From Liquorilactobacillus uvarum DSM 19971 (GTDB lineage: Bacteria; Bacillota; Bacilli; Lactobacillales; Lactobacillaceae), in assembly GCF_001434935.1 (NCBI RefSeq), contig NZ_AZEG01000019.1:341-39506 (forward strand): a stretch of DNA of 39,166 bases, read 5' to 3'. Position 1 is the stretch's first letter; the number at the start of each line of letters is the position of its first letter. Shown here piece after piece: positions 11,356 to 20,690 of this stretch. Under the pieces are notes generated by a model. It was not told where the DNA came from, did no database searches, and saw only the letters and a list, made by a program, of their open reading frames with translations. Both the position numbers and the translations under genes were made by a program.

Positions 11356-11610
11356 GAGTCTGGGTCAAAAATTAAATTTTTATTTAGTTTTATTATTGAT
11401 TTCGTATGAACATGATCCATGTTGCAAAATGTTCTTTCCAATTTCACAGTGTTCATGGCTAAGGAATAGACTGTACTAAAAATTTGACATTAGCACTCAA
11501 GTTTACCGACTCATGACACACTTTTTTACATGAACAATAGGCAGTTATTTGAATGAAGATCATTTTGGTTTGGATGTATAGATATATTCAAAAATTGAAG
11601 AAAGTCAAAC
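11356..11610. other. Gene-free stretch between rpoC and comC
   Basis: About 255 AT-rich bases with no supportable ORF on either strand. The one notable signal is the CIRCE-like site at 11484-11516. I see no clear terminator for comC on the minus strand here. Confidence 0.6.
11484..11516 (+). promoter_or_regulatory. Degenerate CIRCE-like site with a -35 box, apparently orphan
   Basis: TTGACA (11484-11489) runs directly into TTAGCACTC (11490-11498), a perfect left half of the HrcA operator CIRCE. After the canonical 9-nt spacer the right half reads GACTCATGA against GAGTGCTAA, about 5 of 9 bases. No good -10 and no downstream plus-strand gene are present, so it looks like a relic of a heat-shock promoter, or chance. 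Confidence 0.35.
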
Positions 11611-12309
11611 TCAACAAGTAAAAGTTTTTTGCCACAATAAAAGTAGGAATAAACCAAATGATAAAAACGGAATAAAAGCAATTTTTCTTCTATTTGTAAC
11701 TAATTGATAAATTACGGCACAAGATGAACCAATCATTATGATGTATAGCGTGGTATAAAAACCTAAAATTAAAAAAAGAAACCCCAGATAAATAACATCT
11801 CCCAAGCCTAAAAAATTAAAGTAAGTGAAAATACTAAGAGTGATGATAAAGAAGAAAATTAAATTTAAATCACCCCAAAAATTTCGAAATTCAGAGGAGG
11901 GTTCAAGCAAAAATAAACTTCCGCCAAACCAAAGGAGAAAATTTGAAACAGTTAAACTGTAGAAGTCCTGGAGCGCAAGAATGAGTGACCAAAGTGACAG
12001 TAAGGAAATGAAGATGAAATTTGCAGTATCGGCGGTTAAAACAAATAAACACAGAAAGTAGCAACCTCCCAAAAATTCAATTGCAAAGCTAACTGCGGAA
12101 ATTTTTGAATGACAGAAAAAACAGCGGCCGCCTTGAATTAAAAAACCTAAAATTGGTATTAAGTGGATATTTTTAAGTGTAACGTGACACTTTTCGCAAA
12201 AAGAACGAGAACTAAAGGAATAAGAATTCGCAAAACGCCAACCATGACAAACAGCAAAAGAGCTGAATACCGTACCAGAGATAAAGATCAAACAATAGAT
12301 TAGAAGCAT
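11611..12309 (-). CDS. comC: Prepilin peptidase of the competence pseudopilus (ComC/PilD type)
   Basis: Membrane aspartyl protease that cleaves the leader of type IV prepilin-like proteins such as ComGC and usually N-methylates the new terminus. The 232 residues are highly hydrophobic with several membrane helices. The N-terminal zinc-type motif is C38-X2-C41 and C63-X2-C66. The two catalytic aspartates appear as D115 (ALQDFYS) and D170 (GLGDV, from the GxGD motif). The N-terminal half corresponds to the DiS_P_DiS domain, the rest to peptidase A24. It lies antisense between rpoC and rpsL, its usual place in several lactobacilli. AAGGA lies rather far (about 13 nt) before the ATG. It gives the strain one part of a DNA-uptake machine; the comG operon is not in view. 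Confidence 0.88.
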   Translation of the reverse strand: MLLIYCLIFISGTVFSSFAVCHGWRFANSYSFSSRSFCEKCHVTLKNIHLIPILGFLIQGGRCFFCHSKISAVSFAIEFLGGCYFLCLFVLTADTANFIFISLLSLWSLILALQDFYSLTVSNFLLWFGGSLFLLEPSSEFRNFWGDLNLIFFFIITLSIFTYFNFLGLGDVIYLGFLFLILGFYTTLYIIMIGSSCAVIYQLVTNRRKIAFIPFLSFGLFLLLLWQKTFTC

Positions 12310-12384
12310 TTTAATAAGATCATTCCTTTCTAGTAGATAAAATACGGTAAAAACTAAAATATAACGCTATTTTTTAATAATTTA

Positions 12385-12414
12385 TTGACAGTTTCATTCG
12401 TAACGTGGTAATCT
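12385..12414 (+). promoter_or_regulatory. Extended -10 promoter of rpsL-rpsG-fusA
   Basis: -35 TTGACA (12385-12390), an 18-bp spacer and -10 TAATCT (12409-12414) preceded by TG at 12406-12407, the extended -10 arrangement. Predicted start near 12421, giving a leader of about 165 nt. Confidence 0.82.
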
Positions 12415-12420
12415 GTAAAA

Positions 12421-12575
12421 GGTGCTTTATGTGGACAGTTTCTCCCATGATGGAATGGGACATGCTGACTGTGTTGCGGTGGCATACAATTTGTTGTGCA
12501 TTTAGGTGCTATTTTTTTGTTAAAAAATGAATCGCCTGGATGTGTGTACTTAAGTCATGTAAATTAAGGAAGGAG
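12421..12575 (+). ncRNA. Structured rpsL leader
   Basis: ACAGT (12435-12439) pairs with ACTGT (12468-12472) and encloses TCCCAT/ATGGGA (12443-12448 with 12455-12460). A second weaker hairpin, ACAA-TTTG-TTGT, lies near 12485-12497. GGTGCT occurs twice (12421 and 12505), the second copy followed by a T7 run. This resembles an r-protein-responsive leader; I cannot match it to a named family. Confidence 0.4.
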
Positions 12576-12585
12576 GAAGCTTTAG

Positions 12586-12999
12586 ATGCCAACAATTAAT
12601 CAATTGATCCGTAAAGGGCGTAAATCTAAAGGTTCAAAATCTGATTCCCCAGCTTTAAACTTTGGGTATAACAGTTATAAGAGAGTGCAGACTAATAATC
12701 CTGCACCACAAAAACGTGGAGTGGCAACTCGTGTCGGGACAATGACACCTAAAAAGCCTAACTCTGCTTTACGTAAGTATGCTCGTGTTCGTCTTTCAAA
12801 CTTGATCGAGGTCACAGCATATATTCCAGGAATCGGACATAACTTGCAAGAGCATAGTGTTGTTTTGATTCGTGGAGGTCGTGTAAAAGATCTTCCTGGT
12901 GTTCGTTATCATATCGTGCGTGGTGCACTTGATACTGCCGGTGTTACAGATCGTAGGAAGAGTCGTTCTAAGTATGGTACAAAGAGACCTAAGAAATAA
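12586..12999 (+). CDS. rpsL: 30S ribosomal protein S12
   Basis: Decoding-centre protein of the small subunit that monitors codon-anticodon pairing; its two conserved lysine loops are the classic streptomycin-resistance sites. Both are wild type here: [17 protein letters not shown] and [13 protein letters not shown]. The 137-residue length matches Bacilli. Start ATG lies behind AAGGAGGAAG. First gene of the str operon, 28 nt before rpsG. Confidence 0.98.
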   Translation: MPTINQLIRKGRKSKGSKSDSPALNFGYNSYKRVQTNNPAPQKRGVATRVGTMTPKKPNSALRKYARVRLSNLIEVTAYIPGIGHNLQEHSVVLIRGGRVKDLPGVRYHIVRGALDTAGVTDRRKSRSKYGTKRPKK

Positions 13000-13027
13000 T
13001 TGTAAAGTATTTGAGGAGGTTATTTAG

Positions 13028-13498
13028 ATGCCAAGAAAAGGTGCTATTTCAAAGCGCGAAGTGCTCCCTGATCCAATTTATAATTCTAAATTGGTAACTC
13101 GTTTGATTAATCGTATCATGATTGATGGCAAACGTGGGACTGCATCGAAGTTATTATATGAAGCATTTGATCAAATAAAAAAAGAGACAGGTAACGAACC
13201 ATTAGATGTGTTCGAAGAAGCATTGAAGAATGTCATGCCTGTACTTGAAGTAAAGGCACGCCGTGTTGGTGGTTCTAATTATCAGGTTCCTATCGAAGTA
13301 CGCCCAGAACGTCGTACAACCTTAGGTTTGAGATGGTTAGTTAACTATTCACGTTTACGTGGCGAACACACAATGCCAGAGCGTTTAGCTAAAGAAATTA
13401 TTGATGCATCTAACAATACTGGTGCTTCAGTGAAGAAACGTGAAGATACGCATAAAATGGCTGATGCCAACCGTGCATTTGCACATTATCGCTGGTAA
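13028..13498 (+). CDS. rpsG: 30S ribosomal protein S7
   Basis: Primary assembly protein that nucleates the 16S rRNA 3' major domain and forms the head near the E and P sites; in E. coli it is the translational regulator of the str operon. 156 residues starting [20 protein letters not shown], with the conserved [11 protein letters not shown] and helical core. Start ATG after TGAGGAGG. A hairpin with a T6 run follows at once, so part of transcription may stop before fusA. Confidence 0.98.
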   Translation: MPRKGAISKREVLPDPIYNSKLVTRLINRIMIDGKRGTASKLLYEAFDQIKKETGNEPLDVFEEALKNVMPVLEVKARRVGGSNYQVPIEVRPERRTTLGLRWLVNYSRLRGEHTMPERLAKEIIDASNNTGASVKKREDTHKMADANRAFAHYRW

Positions 13499-13505
13499 TT
13501 TTTTG

Positions 13506-13553
13506 AAAATGGCTATTATATGATTTCAAGAAATCCTATAGTAGTCATTTTTT
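13506..13553 (+). terminator. Hairpin between rpsG and fusA, probably a partial terminator
   Basis: Stem of about 21 bp (AAAATGGCTATTATATGATTT facing AAATCCTATAGTAGTCATTTT, with wobbles and one mismatch), loop CAAG at 13527-13530 and a T6 run. It likely sets the rpsG:fusA ratio. A weak promoter-like pair, TTGAGT (13552) with GATATT 18 bp downstream, lies just after it, so fusA may also have its own start. Confidence 0.7.
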
Positions 13554-13611
13554 GAGTGAAAACACAGTTTTTAAAGATATTAAGTAGGTTTGGAAGGAGA
13601 TAAAATCTCAG

Positions 13612-15705
13612 ATGGCTAATAAACGTGAATTTCCGCTAGACAGAACACGTAATATCGGAATCGTTGCGCATATTGATGCAGGTAAAACAACGACAACTGA
13701 ACGTATCTTGTATTATACCGGAAAAATCCACAAAATTGGTGAAACCCATGAAGGTGCTTCACAAATGGATTGGATGGCGCAAGAACAAGAACGTGGTATT
13801 ACAATTACTTCTGCCGCAACAACGGCTCAATGGAAAGATCATCGTATCAATATTATTGATACTCCAGGACACGTTGACTTTACAGTAGAAGTTGAGCGTT
13901 CGTTGCGTGTTCTTGATGGGGCAGTGGTTGTGCTTGATGCTCAATCAGGTGTTGAACCACAAACTGAAAATGTTTGGCGTCAAGCTACAACATATTCGGT
14001 ACCGCGTATTGTTTTTGTAAATAAGATGGATAAAATTGGAGCTAACTTTGATTATTCAGTAAGTACGATCAAGGATCGTCTTCAAGCAAATGCTGTTGCT
14101 ATCCAAATGCCTATCGGAGCAGAGGATAACTTTGAAGGTGTTATTGATTTAATTGAAATGAAAGCTGATATTTACGATGAAGATGAACTTGGTTCAAAGT
14201 GGGATACAGTTGACATTCCAGATGAATATAAAGAAGAAGCTCAAAAACGTCGTGAAGCAATGATTGAATCTATTGCTGATGTTGATGAAGGCCTTATGGA
14301 AAAGTATCTTGAAGGTGAAGAGATTTCAAATGATGAGATCAAAGCTGCTATCCGTAAAGCAACACTGAACTTGGACTTATATCCTGTTCTTGCCGGATCA
14401 GCATTTAAAAATAAGGGTGTTCAAATGATGCTTGATGCAGTTAATGACTATCTGCCATCACCATTGGATGTTAAACCTTATAAAGCAACTGATCCTGACA
14501 CAGATGAAGAAGTTGAATTAGTTGCAGGTGATGACAAACCTTTTGCTGGTTTGGCTTTCAAGATCGCAACCGATCCTTTTGTTGGTCGTCTTACTTTCTT
14601 CCGTGTTTACGCTGGTACACTTGAAGCTGGTTCATATGTTTTGAATGCAACTAAGGACAAACGTGAACGTGTTGGTCGTTTGCTGCAGATGCACTCAAAT
14701 CATCGTAAGGAAATTCCTGAAGTTTTCGCAGGTGATATAGCTGCTGCTATTGGCTTGAAAGACACTACAACAGGAGATTCACTGACTGATATCAAGCATC
14801 CATTGATTCTTGAATCAATGGAATTCCCTGATCCAGTTATCCAAGTTTCAATTGAACCGAATACAAAAGCAGATCAAGATAAGATGGATGTTGCTTTGCA
14901 AAAACTTGCCGAGGAAGATCCTACTTTTAAAGCTGAAACTAATCCTGAGACTGGTGAAACACTTATTGCCGGAATGGGAGAATTGCATTTGGATATTATC
15001 GTTGATCGTATGAAACGTGAATTCAAGGTTGAAGCTAAGGTAGGCGCACCTCAAGTTGCATATCGCGAGACCTTTACAAAACAAGTATCTGCACAAGGTA
15101 AGTTTGTTCGTCAGTCTGGTGGTAAAGGGCAATACGGTGATGTTTGGGTTGAATTTACACCTAATGATGAAGGCGCAGGCTTTGAATTTGAAAACGCCAT
15201 TGTTGGTGGTGTTGTTCCTCGTGAATATATTCCATCTGTTGAACAAGGTTTGAAAGAATCGATGAAAAACGGTGTCTTAGCAGGTTATCCATTAATCGAT
15301 GTTAAAGCTAAGCTGTATGATGGAAGTTATCATGATGTCGATTCAAGTGAAGCTGCCTTTAAAGTTGCTGCTTCTCTTTCATTGCGGAACGCTTCTAAAA
15401 AAGCTGGTGCAGTTATCCTTGAACCAATTATGAAGGTTGAAATTGTTGCTCCAGAAGATTACTTAGGCGATGTAATGGGACATGTCACAGCTCGTCGTGG
15501 ACGTGTTGAAGGGATGGAAGCTCGCGGAAATGCACAAGTTGTAAATGCATTTGTACCGCTTGCAGAAATGTTTGGATATGCAACTACATTACGTTCTGCA
15601 ACTCAGGGTCGCGGAACGTTCACAATGACAATGGATCATTACGAACCAGTTCCAAAGTCTATCCAAGAAGAAATTATTAAGAAAAATGGCGGCGACGCTA
15701 AATAG
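13612..15705 (+). CDS. fusA: Elongation factor G
   Basis: Translational GTPase that drives translocation and, with RRF, ribosome recycling. 697 residues with P-loop [12 protein letters not shown] (19-30), switch [11 protein letters not shown]4 NKMD and G5 GSAFKN, then domains II-V. The C-terminal loop [17 protein letters not shown] is the domain IV/V region of true EF-G, which separates it from TetM-type protection proteins. The start ATG lies about 11 nt after AAGGAGA. It ends at a bidirectional terminator shared with pncA. Confidence 0.98.
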   Translation: MANKREFPLDRTRNIGIVAHIDAGKTTTTERILYYTGKIHKIGETHEGASQMDWMAQEQERGITITSAATTAQWKDHRINIIDTPGHVDFTVEVERSLRVLDGAVVVLDAQSGVEPQTENVWRQATTYSVPRIVFVNKMDKIGANFDYSVSTIKDRLQANAVAIQMPIGAEDNFEGVIDLIEMKADIYDEDELGSKWDTVDIPDEYKEEAQKRREAMIESIADVDEGLMEKYLEGEEISNDEIKAAIRKATLNLDLYPVLAGSAFKNKGVQMMLDAVNDYLPSPLDVKPYKATDPDTDEEVELVAGDDKPFAGLAFKIATDPFVGRLTFFRVYAGTLEAGSYVLNATKDKRERVGRLLQMHSNHRKEIPEVFAGDIAAAIGLKDTTTGDSLTDIKHPLILESMEFPDPVIQVSIEPNTKADQDKMDVALQKLAEEDPTFKAETNPETGETLIAGMGELHLDIIVDRMKREFKVEAKVGAPQVAYRETFTKQVSAQGKFVRQSGGKGQYGDVWVEFTPNDEGAGFEFENAIVGGVVPREYIPSVEQGLKESMKNGVLAGYPLIDVKAKLYDGSYHDVDSSEAAFKVAASLSLRNASKKAGAVILEPIMKVEIVAPEDYLGDVMGHVTARRGRVEGMEARGNAQVVNAFVPLAEMFGYATTLRSATQGRGTFTMTMDHYEPVPKSIQEEIIKKNGGDAK

Positions 15706-15708
15706 AAC

Positions 15709-15739
15709 AAAAAAGAGGCCTATCAAGGTCTCTTTTTTT
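15709..15739. terminator. Bidirectional terminator between fusA and pncA
   Basis: AAAAAAGAGGCC / GGTCTCTTTTTTT around loop TATCAA. It has an A run on one side and a T run on the other, so it can stop both fusA (plus) and pncA (minus), which ends 6 nt away. Confidence 0.9.
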
Positions 15740-15744
15740 ATTCT

Positions 15745-16296
15745 TTAAACCAACTTGGCTCCAAGACAGTTTTTAAAATGTTTGAGAGCCCATTGATGTC
15801 CGATGGGATCGAAACTAGCTGTTGCGTCTTGATGTATATATAAATTAAAATTTTTGTTATAAGCATCAACGGCTGTATGAAGAACACAGATATCTGTGCA
15901 AACGCCAGTTAAATGAATATCTGTAATTTTTCGACTGCGTAGATAGTTCTCTAGATTTGTGTTAGCAAAAGAAGAATAGCGATTTTTATCAAAAAAGTAT
16001 ACGTTTTTAAGAGAATGATTCTTCTTATACCAGTCGCTCAATTTTCCGTAAAATGCATGTCCCCAAGTCTGTGCGATATTATGAGGAGGGAATAGTCTTG
16101 TTTCAGGATGAAAGGGATCATTGGCTTCATGACAATCTGTTGGTAAAATAACATAATCATTATTAGCTAAAAATGAATCGGCTAATGAAAGAATAGTATC
16201 TTCGATTTTTTGACCGGGTTTTCCACAAGTTAATGCTCCTTTATCATGAACGAAATCATTAGTATAGTCGATAATTAAAAGTGCTTTTTTGGGCAT
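15745..16296 (-). CDS. pncA: Nicotinamidase (isochorismatase-fold amidohydrolase)
   Basis: Hydrolyses nicotinamide to nicotinate for NAD salvage in the cytoplasm. The 183-residue protein shows the cysteine-hydrolase triad D10 (LLIIDYTNDF), K104 (FDKNRYSSF) and C137 in GVCTDICV, with the cis-peptide that builds the oxyanion hole. The metal-site residues of characterised PncA proteins correspond to D54, H56 and H72. The start ATG is 9 nt behind GGAGG on the minus strand. It lies antisense and divergent from the S10 operon. The PnuC-like transporter at 38244 could feed the same pathway. A related hydrolase such as isochorismatase is less likely given the DCHE metal motif. Confidence 0.9.
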   Translation of the reverse strand: MPKKALLIIDYTNDFVHDKGALTCGKPGQKIEDTILSLADSFLANNDYVILPTDCHEANDPFHPETRLFPPHNIAQTWGHAFYGKLSDWYKKNHSLKNVYFFDKNRYSSFANTNLENYLRSRKITDIHLTGVCTDICVLHTAVDAYNKNFNLYIHQDATASFDPIGHQWALKHFKNCLGAKLV

Positions 16297-16373
16297 CTTG
16301 AAAGCCTCCTATATCTATAGTTAAACAAATCATATAACAAATAATAGAAAAAAAACAGTTCTTCAAAAAAAAC

Positions 16374-16402
16374 TTGCGATCGACGAAAAAAAAGGGTATT
16401 AT
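16374..16402 (+). promoter_or_regulatory. Promoter of the S10-spc operon
   Basis: -35 TTGCGA (16374-16379), a 17-bp spacer containing an A8 tract, and -10 TATTAT (16397-16402). Predicted start near 16409, about 150 nt before rpsJ. Confidence 0.82.
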
Positions 16403-16408
16403 GGATAA

Positions 16409-16550
16409 GTACTTGTTTTTAGGGACAAGTGCGCACCTAAAAAATGAATTTCAAGCTATGATGCAGAAGGTTGCGACACGCCCGGAAGCTTTGCCATGGG
16501 GCGCGGCGGGAATTTTTGCGGAGCTAGTCTTGTTTTTTAAAATAGACGAA
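16409..16550 (+). ncRNA. S10 operon leader, attenuator-like
   Basis: First hairpin ACTTGT (16411-16416)/ACAAGT (16425-16430). Then a large domain closed by CAAGCTA (16452-16458) with TAGTCTTG (16525-16532), one bulge, followed directly by T6 as in an intrinsic terminator. Inside are GCA-GAAGGT-TGC and GCCC/GGGC hairpins in a stretch far richer in G+C than its surroundings. The CTTGTTTTT motif occurs both in the first hairpin and at the terminator, so ACAAG can pair with either. This suggests attenuation by an operon r-protein; the exact regulator is unknown. Confidence 0.5.
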
Positions 16551-16562
16551 GGAGGGAACACA

Positions 16563-16871
16563 ATGGCAAAACAAAAGATTCGTATTCGCTTAAAGGCATA
16601 TGAACATCGTACTTTAGATCAATCTGCTGATAAGATTGTTGAAACAGCAAAGAGAACTGGTGCTGCAATTTCTGGCCCAATTCCATTACCAACAGAGCGT
16701 ACTTTATATACGGTTATCCGTTCACCACATAAATACAAGGATTCACGTGAACAGTTTGAAATCCGTACACATAAGCGCTTGATTGATATTGTTAATCCAA
16801 CACCAAAAACGGTTGATTCATTAATGAAGTTAGATCTACCAAGTGGCGTTGATATTGAAATCAAATTATAA
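16563..16871 (+). CDS. rpsJ: 30S ribosomal protein S10
   Basis: Small-subunit head protein, also the NusE transcription-antitermination factor that links ribosome and polymerase through NusG. 102 residues starting [15 protein letters not shown]. The open frame continues upstream to 16374, but that extension is the leader; GAAGGAGGG just before 16563 fixes the true ATG. First gene of an S10-spc cluster in the canonical order. Confidence 0.98.
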   Translation: MAKQKIRIRLKAYEHRTLDQSADKIVETAKRTGAAISGPIPLPTERTLYTVIRSPHKYKDSREQFEIRTHKRLIDIVNPTPKTVDSLMKLDLPSGVDIEIKL

Positions 16872-16902
16872 TTATAAATAAAAATAAATTGGAGGTGTAC
16901 TC

Positions 16903-17532
16903 ATGACCACAAAAGGAATCTTAGGTAAAAAAGTAGGTATGACACAAGTTTTTACTGAAAATGGCGAATTAGTTCCAGTAACAGTTGTTGAAGTTGGTGC
17001 TAACGTTGTTTTACAAGTTAAAACAGTCGAGAATGATGGTTACGAAGCAGTTCAATTAGGCTTTGATGATCTTCGTGAAGTTTTGGCAAACAAACCTGCT
17101 AAAGGTCATGCAGCAAAAGCAAAAACTGCTCCTAAGCGCTTCATTCGTGAAATTAAGGATGTTGAGCTTGGAGAATACAAAGTCGGTGACGAAGTCAAGG
17201 CAGATGTTTTTGAAACAGGCGACATCGTTAATGTTTCAGGTACATCGAAGGGACATGGCTTCCAAGGTAACATTAAACGTTGGGGACAAGCACGTGGACC
17301 TATGGCCCATGGTTCTCGCTATCATCGTCGCCCAGGTTCAATGGGTGTTATTATTAACCGCGTCTTCAAAGGCAAGTTATTGCCAGGACGTATGGGTGGC
17401 AAACGCGTAACAATCAAAAACTTAGAGATTGTTAAGGCTGACACAGATAATAATGTTTTGTTAATCAAGGGCAATGTACCAGGTGCAAATAAATCATTAC
17501 TGACAATCACAGGTTCAACTAAAGAAAACTAA
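16903..17532 (+). CDS. rplC: 50S ribosomal protein L3
   Basis: Early-assembly 23S rRNA protein whose central loop reaches the peptidyl-transferase centre. The loop and globular domain show the signature [10 protein letters not shown]...RWGQARGP...[13 protein letters not shown]. 209 residues, start ATG behind GGAGGTG, 31 nt after rpsJ. The glutamine in KGHGFQG is the conserved position methylated by PrmB in some bacteria. Confidence 0.98.
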   Translation: MTTKGILGKKVGMTQVFTENGELVPVTVVEVGANVVLQVKTVENDGYEAVQLGFDDLREVLANKPAKGHAAKAKTAPKRFIREIKDVELGEYKVGDEVKADVFETGDIVNVSGTSKGHGFQGNIKRWGQARGPMAHGSRYHRRPGSMGVIINRVFKGKLLPGRMGGKRVTIKNLEIVKADTDNNVLLIKGNVPGANKSLLTITGSTKEN

Positions 17533-17555
17533 TTCGAGGAAGGGAGGAATTTTAA

Positions 17556-18179
17556 ATGCCAACAGTTGCATTATTCAAACAAGATGGTAGCAAAAACGGT
17601 GAAGTTAAGTTAAACGAAACTGTTTTTGGTATCGAACCAAATAACAATGTTGTTTTTGATGCAGTCGTTATGCAACGAGCATCATTACGTCAGGGTACAC
17701 ATGCTGTGAAAAACAGAAGTGCTGTTTCTGGCGGTGGAAAAAAACCATGGCGTCAAAAAGGAACAGGTCGTGCCCGCCAAGGATCGATCCGTTCACCACA
17801 ATGGGTTGGTGGTGGAACAGTATTTGGACCAACACCAAGATCATATAGTTATAAACTTCCTAAAAAGGTTCGTCGTTTAGCAATCAAATCTGTTCTTTCA
17901 CAAAAAGTATTAGATGAAGGTTTGCTAATAGTAGACAAATTGTCTTTTGAACAACCAAAGACAAAGGCTTTTGCAGAAGTTTTAGATAACTTAAATGTTA
18001 ATACGAAAGTTTTAGTAGTTCTTGAAGATGGCAATGACTTAGCTGCTCTTTCAGCTCGTAACTTGAAGAATGTTACGGTCGTTGATTCTAAAGGCGTTAA
18101 TGTCTTAAATGTAATCAACAATGATAAGTTAGTCATGACTCAAGAAGCTCTTTCTCAAGTAGAGGAGGTTCTTGCATAA
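17556..18179 (+). CDS. rplD: 50S ribosomal protein L4
   Basis: Lines the peptide exit tunnel constriction with its extended loop; in E. coli it is also the autoregulator of the S10 operon. The tunnel loop reads [20 protein letters not shown], with none of the loop deletions linked to macrolide resistance. 207 residues. Start ATG after GGGAGG; its TAA overlaps the rplW ATG by one base, so the two are translationally coupled. Confidence 0.98.
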   Translation: MPTVALFKQDGSKNGEVKLNETVFGIEPNNNVVFDAVVMQRASLRQGTHAVKNRSAVSGGGKKPWRQKGTGRARQGSIRSPQWVGGGTVFGPTPRSYSYKLPKKVRRLAIKSVLSQKVLDEGLLIVDKLSFEQPKTKAFAEVLDNLNVNTKVLVVLEDGNDLAALSARNLKNVTVVDSKGVNVLNVINNDKLVMTQEALSQVEEVLA

Positions 18180-18463
18180 TGGAATCACGCAAAATTATTT
18201 TAAAGCCGGTTGTTACTGAAGCATCTATGGCAGATATGGATGATAAGCGCTATACATTTGATGTAGACGTACATGCAACTAAAGTACAAGTCAAAAAAGC
18301 TATTGAAGAAATTTTTGATGTTAAAGTTGTTAAAGTAAACATCATGAATGTTAGAGGAAAGCTCAAACGTATGGGTCGTTACGCTGGCTATACGAAAAAG
18401 CGCCGCAAAGCTATTGTTACTTTGAGTTCTGACTCAAAAGAAATCAAATTATTCGAAGAATAA
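18179..18463 (+). CDS. rplW: 50S ribosomal protein L23
   Basis: Exit-tunnel rim protein that docks trigger factor and SRP. 94 residues with the core [18 protein letters not shown] and [20 protein letters not shown]. Its Shine-Dalgarno GAGGAGG lies inside the end of rplD and its ATG overlaps the rplD stop (TAATG). Confidence 0.97.
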   Translation: MESRKIILKPVVTEASMADMDDKRYTFDVDVHATKVQVKKAIEEIFDVKVVKVNIMNVRGKLKRMGRYAGYTKKRRKAIVTLSSDSKEIKLFEE

Positions 18464-18488
18464 AAATAATTAATAGGAGGGAATTCAC

Positions 18489-19319
18489 TTGGGGATCAAA
18501 AAATTTAAACCAACCTCAAACGGACGTCGTAATATGACTGGTTCAGATTTTTCTGAAATAACAAAGACAACTCCAGAAAAATCATTACTTGAATCACAAA
18601 GCAAAACGGCTGGCCGTAACAGCTATGGTCGTATTACAGTTCGCCATCGTGGTGGCGGACACAAACGTCAATATCGTTTGATCGATTTCAAACGAATTAA
18701 AGACGAAGTGCCTGCAACAGTTAAATCTATTGAATATGATCCAAATCGTTCAGCAAATATTGCATTACTTGTGTACGCTGATGGGGTTAAATCATATATT
18801 CTTGCACCAAAGGGCCTTGTCGTAGGACAAGTAGTCCAATCTGGTAAAGATGCTGATATCAAAGTTGGTAATACTTTGGCACTTTCTGATATTCCAGTTG
18901 GTACAATTGTACACAACATTGAATTAAAGCCAGGAAAGGGCGGACAATTAGTTCGTTCAGCTGGGGCTTCAGCACAAATCCTTGGTAAAGAAGGAAAATA
19001 TGTGCTTGTTAAGCTTACATCAGGTGAAGTTCGTATGATTCTCGCAACATGTCGCGCATCAATCGGGGCTGTTGGAAATGAACAACATGAACTTATCAAA
19101 ATTGGTAAAGCTGGTCGTACGCGTTGGGCAGGTAAACGTCCTACAGTTCGTGGTTCAGTAATGAACCCTAACGATCACCCTCATGGTGGTGGTGAAGGTA
19201 AAGCTCCTGTTGGTCGTCCAAGTCCTATGTCTCCATGGGGTAAGAAAACGATGGGTTATAAGACTCGTTCTAAGAAGGCCCAATCTGATAAGTTTATTGT
19301 ACGTAAACGAAATAAATAA
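18489..19319 (+). CDS. rplB: 50S ribosomal protein L2
   Basis: Universal 23S rRNA protein needed for subunit association and peptidyl transfer. 276 residues starting [16 protein letters not shown] and ending in the signature [19 protein letters not shown], whose histidine is the conserved catalytic-centre-linked residue. The start is TTG at 18489 after TAGGAGGG; no ATG fits the family N-terminus. Confidence 0.98.
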   Translation: MGIKKFKPTSNGRRNMTGSDFSEITKTTPEKSLLESQSKTAGRNSYGRITVRHRGGGHKRQYRLIDFKRIKDEVPATVKSIEYDPNRSANIALLVYADGVKSYILAPKGLVVGQVVQSGKDADIKVGNTLALSDIPVGTIVHNIELKPGKGGQLVRSAGASAQILGKEGKYVLVKLTSGEVRMILATCRASIGAVGNEQHELIKIGKAGRTRWAGKRPTVRGSVMNPNDHPHGGGEGKAPVGRPSPMSPWGKKTMGYKTRSKKAQSDKFIVRKRNK

Positions 19320-19370
19320 TTACGGTGTTGGCGCGTAAAGAGTAGAGCTGATCCGAAAGGAGGATTCACA

Positions 19371-19655
19371 TTGAGTCGTAGTTTAAAAAAAGGACCATTT
19401 GCAGATGCACATCTTATGAAAAAGATTGAAGCACAAGCAGATCAAGAAAAAAAGACTGTTATTAAGACGTGGTCACGTCGTTCAACAATTTTCCCTAGTT
19501 TTATCGGGTATACAATCGCTGTGTATGACGGGCGGAAGCATGTCCCAGTATATGTTCAAGAAGATATGGTCGGACATAAATTAGGTGAATTTGTTCCTAC
19601 ACGTACATTCCATGGTCATGGCAGTGTAGATAAGAAGACAGAAGTAGCTAAGTAA
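19371..19655 (+). CDS. rpsS: 30S ribosomal protein S19
   Basis: Head protein that forms a complex with S13 near the A site. 94 residues with the signature SLKKGPF at the start and [19 protein letters not shown] start 7 nt after AAGGAGG. The 51-nt gap from rplB holds no clear signal. Confidence 0.97.
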   Translation: MSRSLKKGPFADAHLMKKIEAQADQEKKTVIKTWSRRSTIFPSFIGYTIAVYDGRKHVPVYVQEDMVGHKLGEFVPTRTFHGHGSVDKKTEVAK

Positions 19656-19669
19656 GGGAGGGTATAAAA

Positions 19670-20017
19670 ATGGCTGAACAAGTAACATCAGCAAATGCAA
19701 CTGCCAAAACAGTTCGAATCCCTGCACGTAAAGCACGTCTGGTGATCGATCTAATCCGCGGTAAAAGTGTCGCTGAAGCATTAGGAATTTTAAAGTTCAC
19801 ACCAAGAGCTGGATCTGAAATTATTGAAAAAGTGCTGAACTCTGCAATTGCAAATGCGGAAAATAACTTTGATTTAGATGTTGAGGATTTGGTAGTAAGT
19901 GAAGCCTATGCCAACGAAGGACCAACGCTCAAGCGTTTCCGTCCACGTGCCAAGGGTTCTGCTTCTCCAATTAACAAACGTACAAGTCATATAACTGTTG
20001 TTGTATCAGTAAAATAA
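19670..20017 (+). CDS. rplV: 50S ribosomal protein L22
   Basis: Forms the exit-tunnel constriction with L4 through a long beta hairpin. 115 residues including the hairpin tip region [19 protein letters not shown], which is of normal length, so no macrolide-type insertion. ATG behind AGGGAGGG, 14 nt after rpsS. Confidence 0.97.
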   Translation: MAEQVTSANATAKTVRIPARKARLVIDLIRGKSVAEALGILKFTPRAGSEIIEKVLNSAIANAENNFDLDVEDLVVSEAYANEGPTLKRFRPRAKGSASPINKRTSHITVVVSVK

Positions 20018-20030
20018 GGAGGGATAATGC

Positions 20031-20687
20031 GTGGGTCAAAAAGTAAATCCAACGGGATTACGTGTCGGAATCATTCGTGACTGGGATGCAAAATGGTATG
20101 CTGAAAAAGATTTTGCAACTAACTTGCACGAAGATTTACACATCCGTGAATACATTCAAAAAAAGTTAGCCGATGCATCTGTCTCTACCGTTGAAATTGA
20201 ACGTGCTGCAAAGCGTGTTAATGTTTCAATCCATACAGCAAAACCTGGTATGGTTATCGGTAAAGGTGGATCTGAAGTTGAAAAGCTTCGTAAAGAATTA
20301 AATAGTTTAACAGGTAAAAGAGTTCACATTAACATTATTGAGATCAAGAGACCTGATTTAGATGCTCAATTAGTTGGTGAAAACATTGCAGTACAATTGG
20401 AAAATCGTGTTGCATTTCGTCGTGCAATGAAGCAAGGTATCCAGCGTACAATGCGTTCTGGTGCAAAAGGAATTAAAGTTCAGGTTGCTGGACGTTTGAA
20501 CGGGGCAGATATGTCACGTGTAGAACATTTTTCTGAAGGTACAGTTCCATTGCATACACTTCGCGCTGATATCGATTATGCTTGGGTAGAAGCAACCACA
20601 ACTTATGGTAAATTAGGCGTTAAAGTTTGGATTTATCGTGGTGAAGTTCTTCCTGCAAAGAAAGATAATCGTAAAGGAGGGAAATAG
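20031..20687 (+). CDS. rpsC: 30S ribosomal protein S3
   Basis: mRNA-entry-channel protein with helicase activity together with S4 and S5. 218 residues: N-terminal [23 protein letters not shown] domain with [12 protein letters not shown], and C-terminal S3 domain. The start is GTG at 20031 behind AAGGAGGG. An ATG 5 nt upstream is in another frame and is not used. rplP follows after 3 nt. Confidence 0.98.
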   Translation: MGQKVNPTGLRVGIIRDWDAKWYAEKDFATNLHEDLHIREYIQKKLADASVSTVEIERAAKRVNVSIHTAKPGMVIGKGGSEVEKLRKELNSLTGKRVHINIIEIKRPDLDAQLVGENIAVQLENRVAFRRAMKQGIQRTMRSGAKGIKVQVAGRLNGADMSRVEHFSEGTVPLHTLRADIDYAWVEATTTYGKLGVKVWIYRGEVLPAKKDNRKGGK

Positions 20688-20690
20688 TCT

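Noticed and set aside
16374-16562. N-terminal extension of 63 residues in frame with rpsJ
   Set aside because: It overlaps the promoter and structured leader; S10 starts at 16563 behind a strong GAAGGAGGG site.
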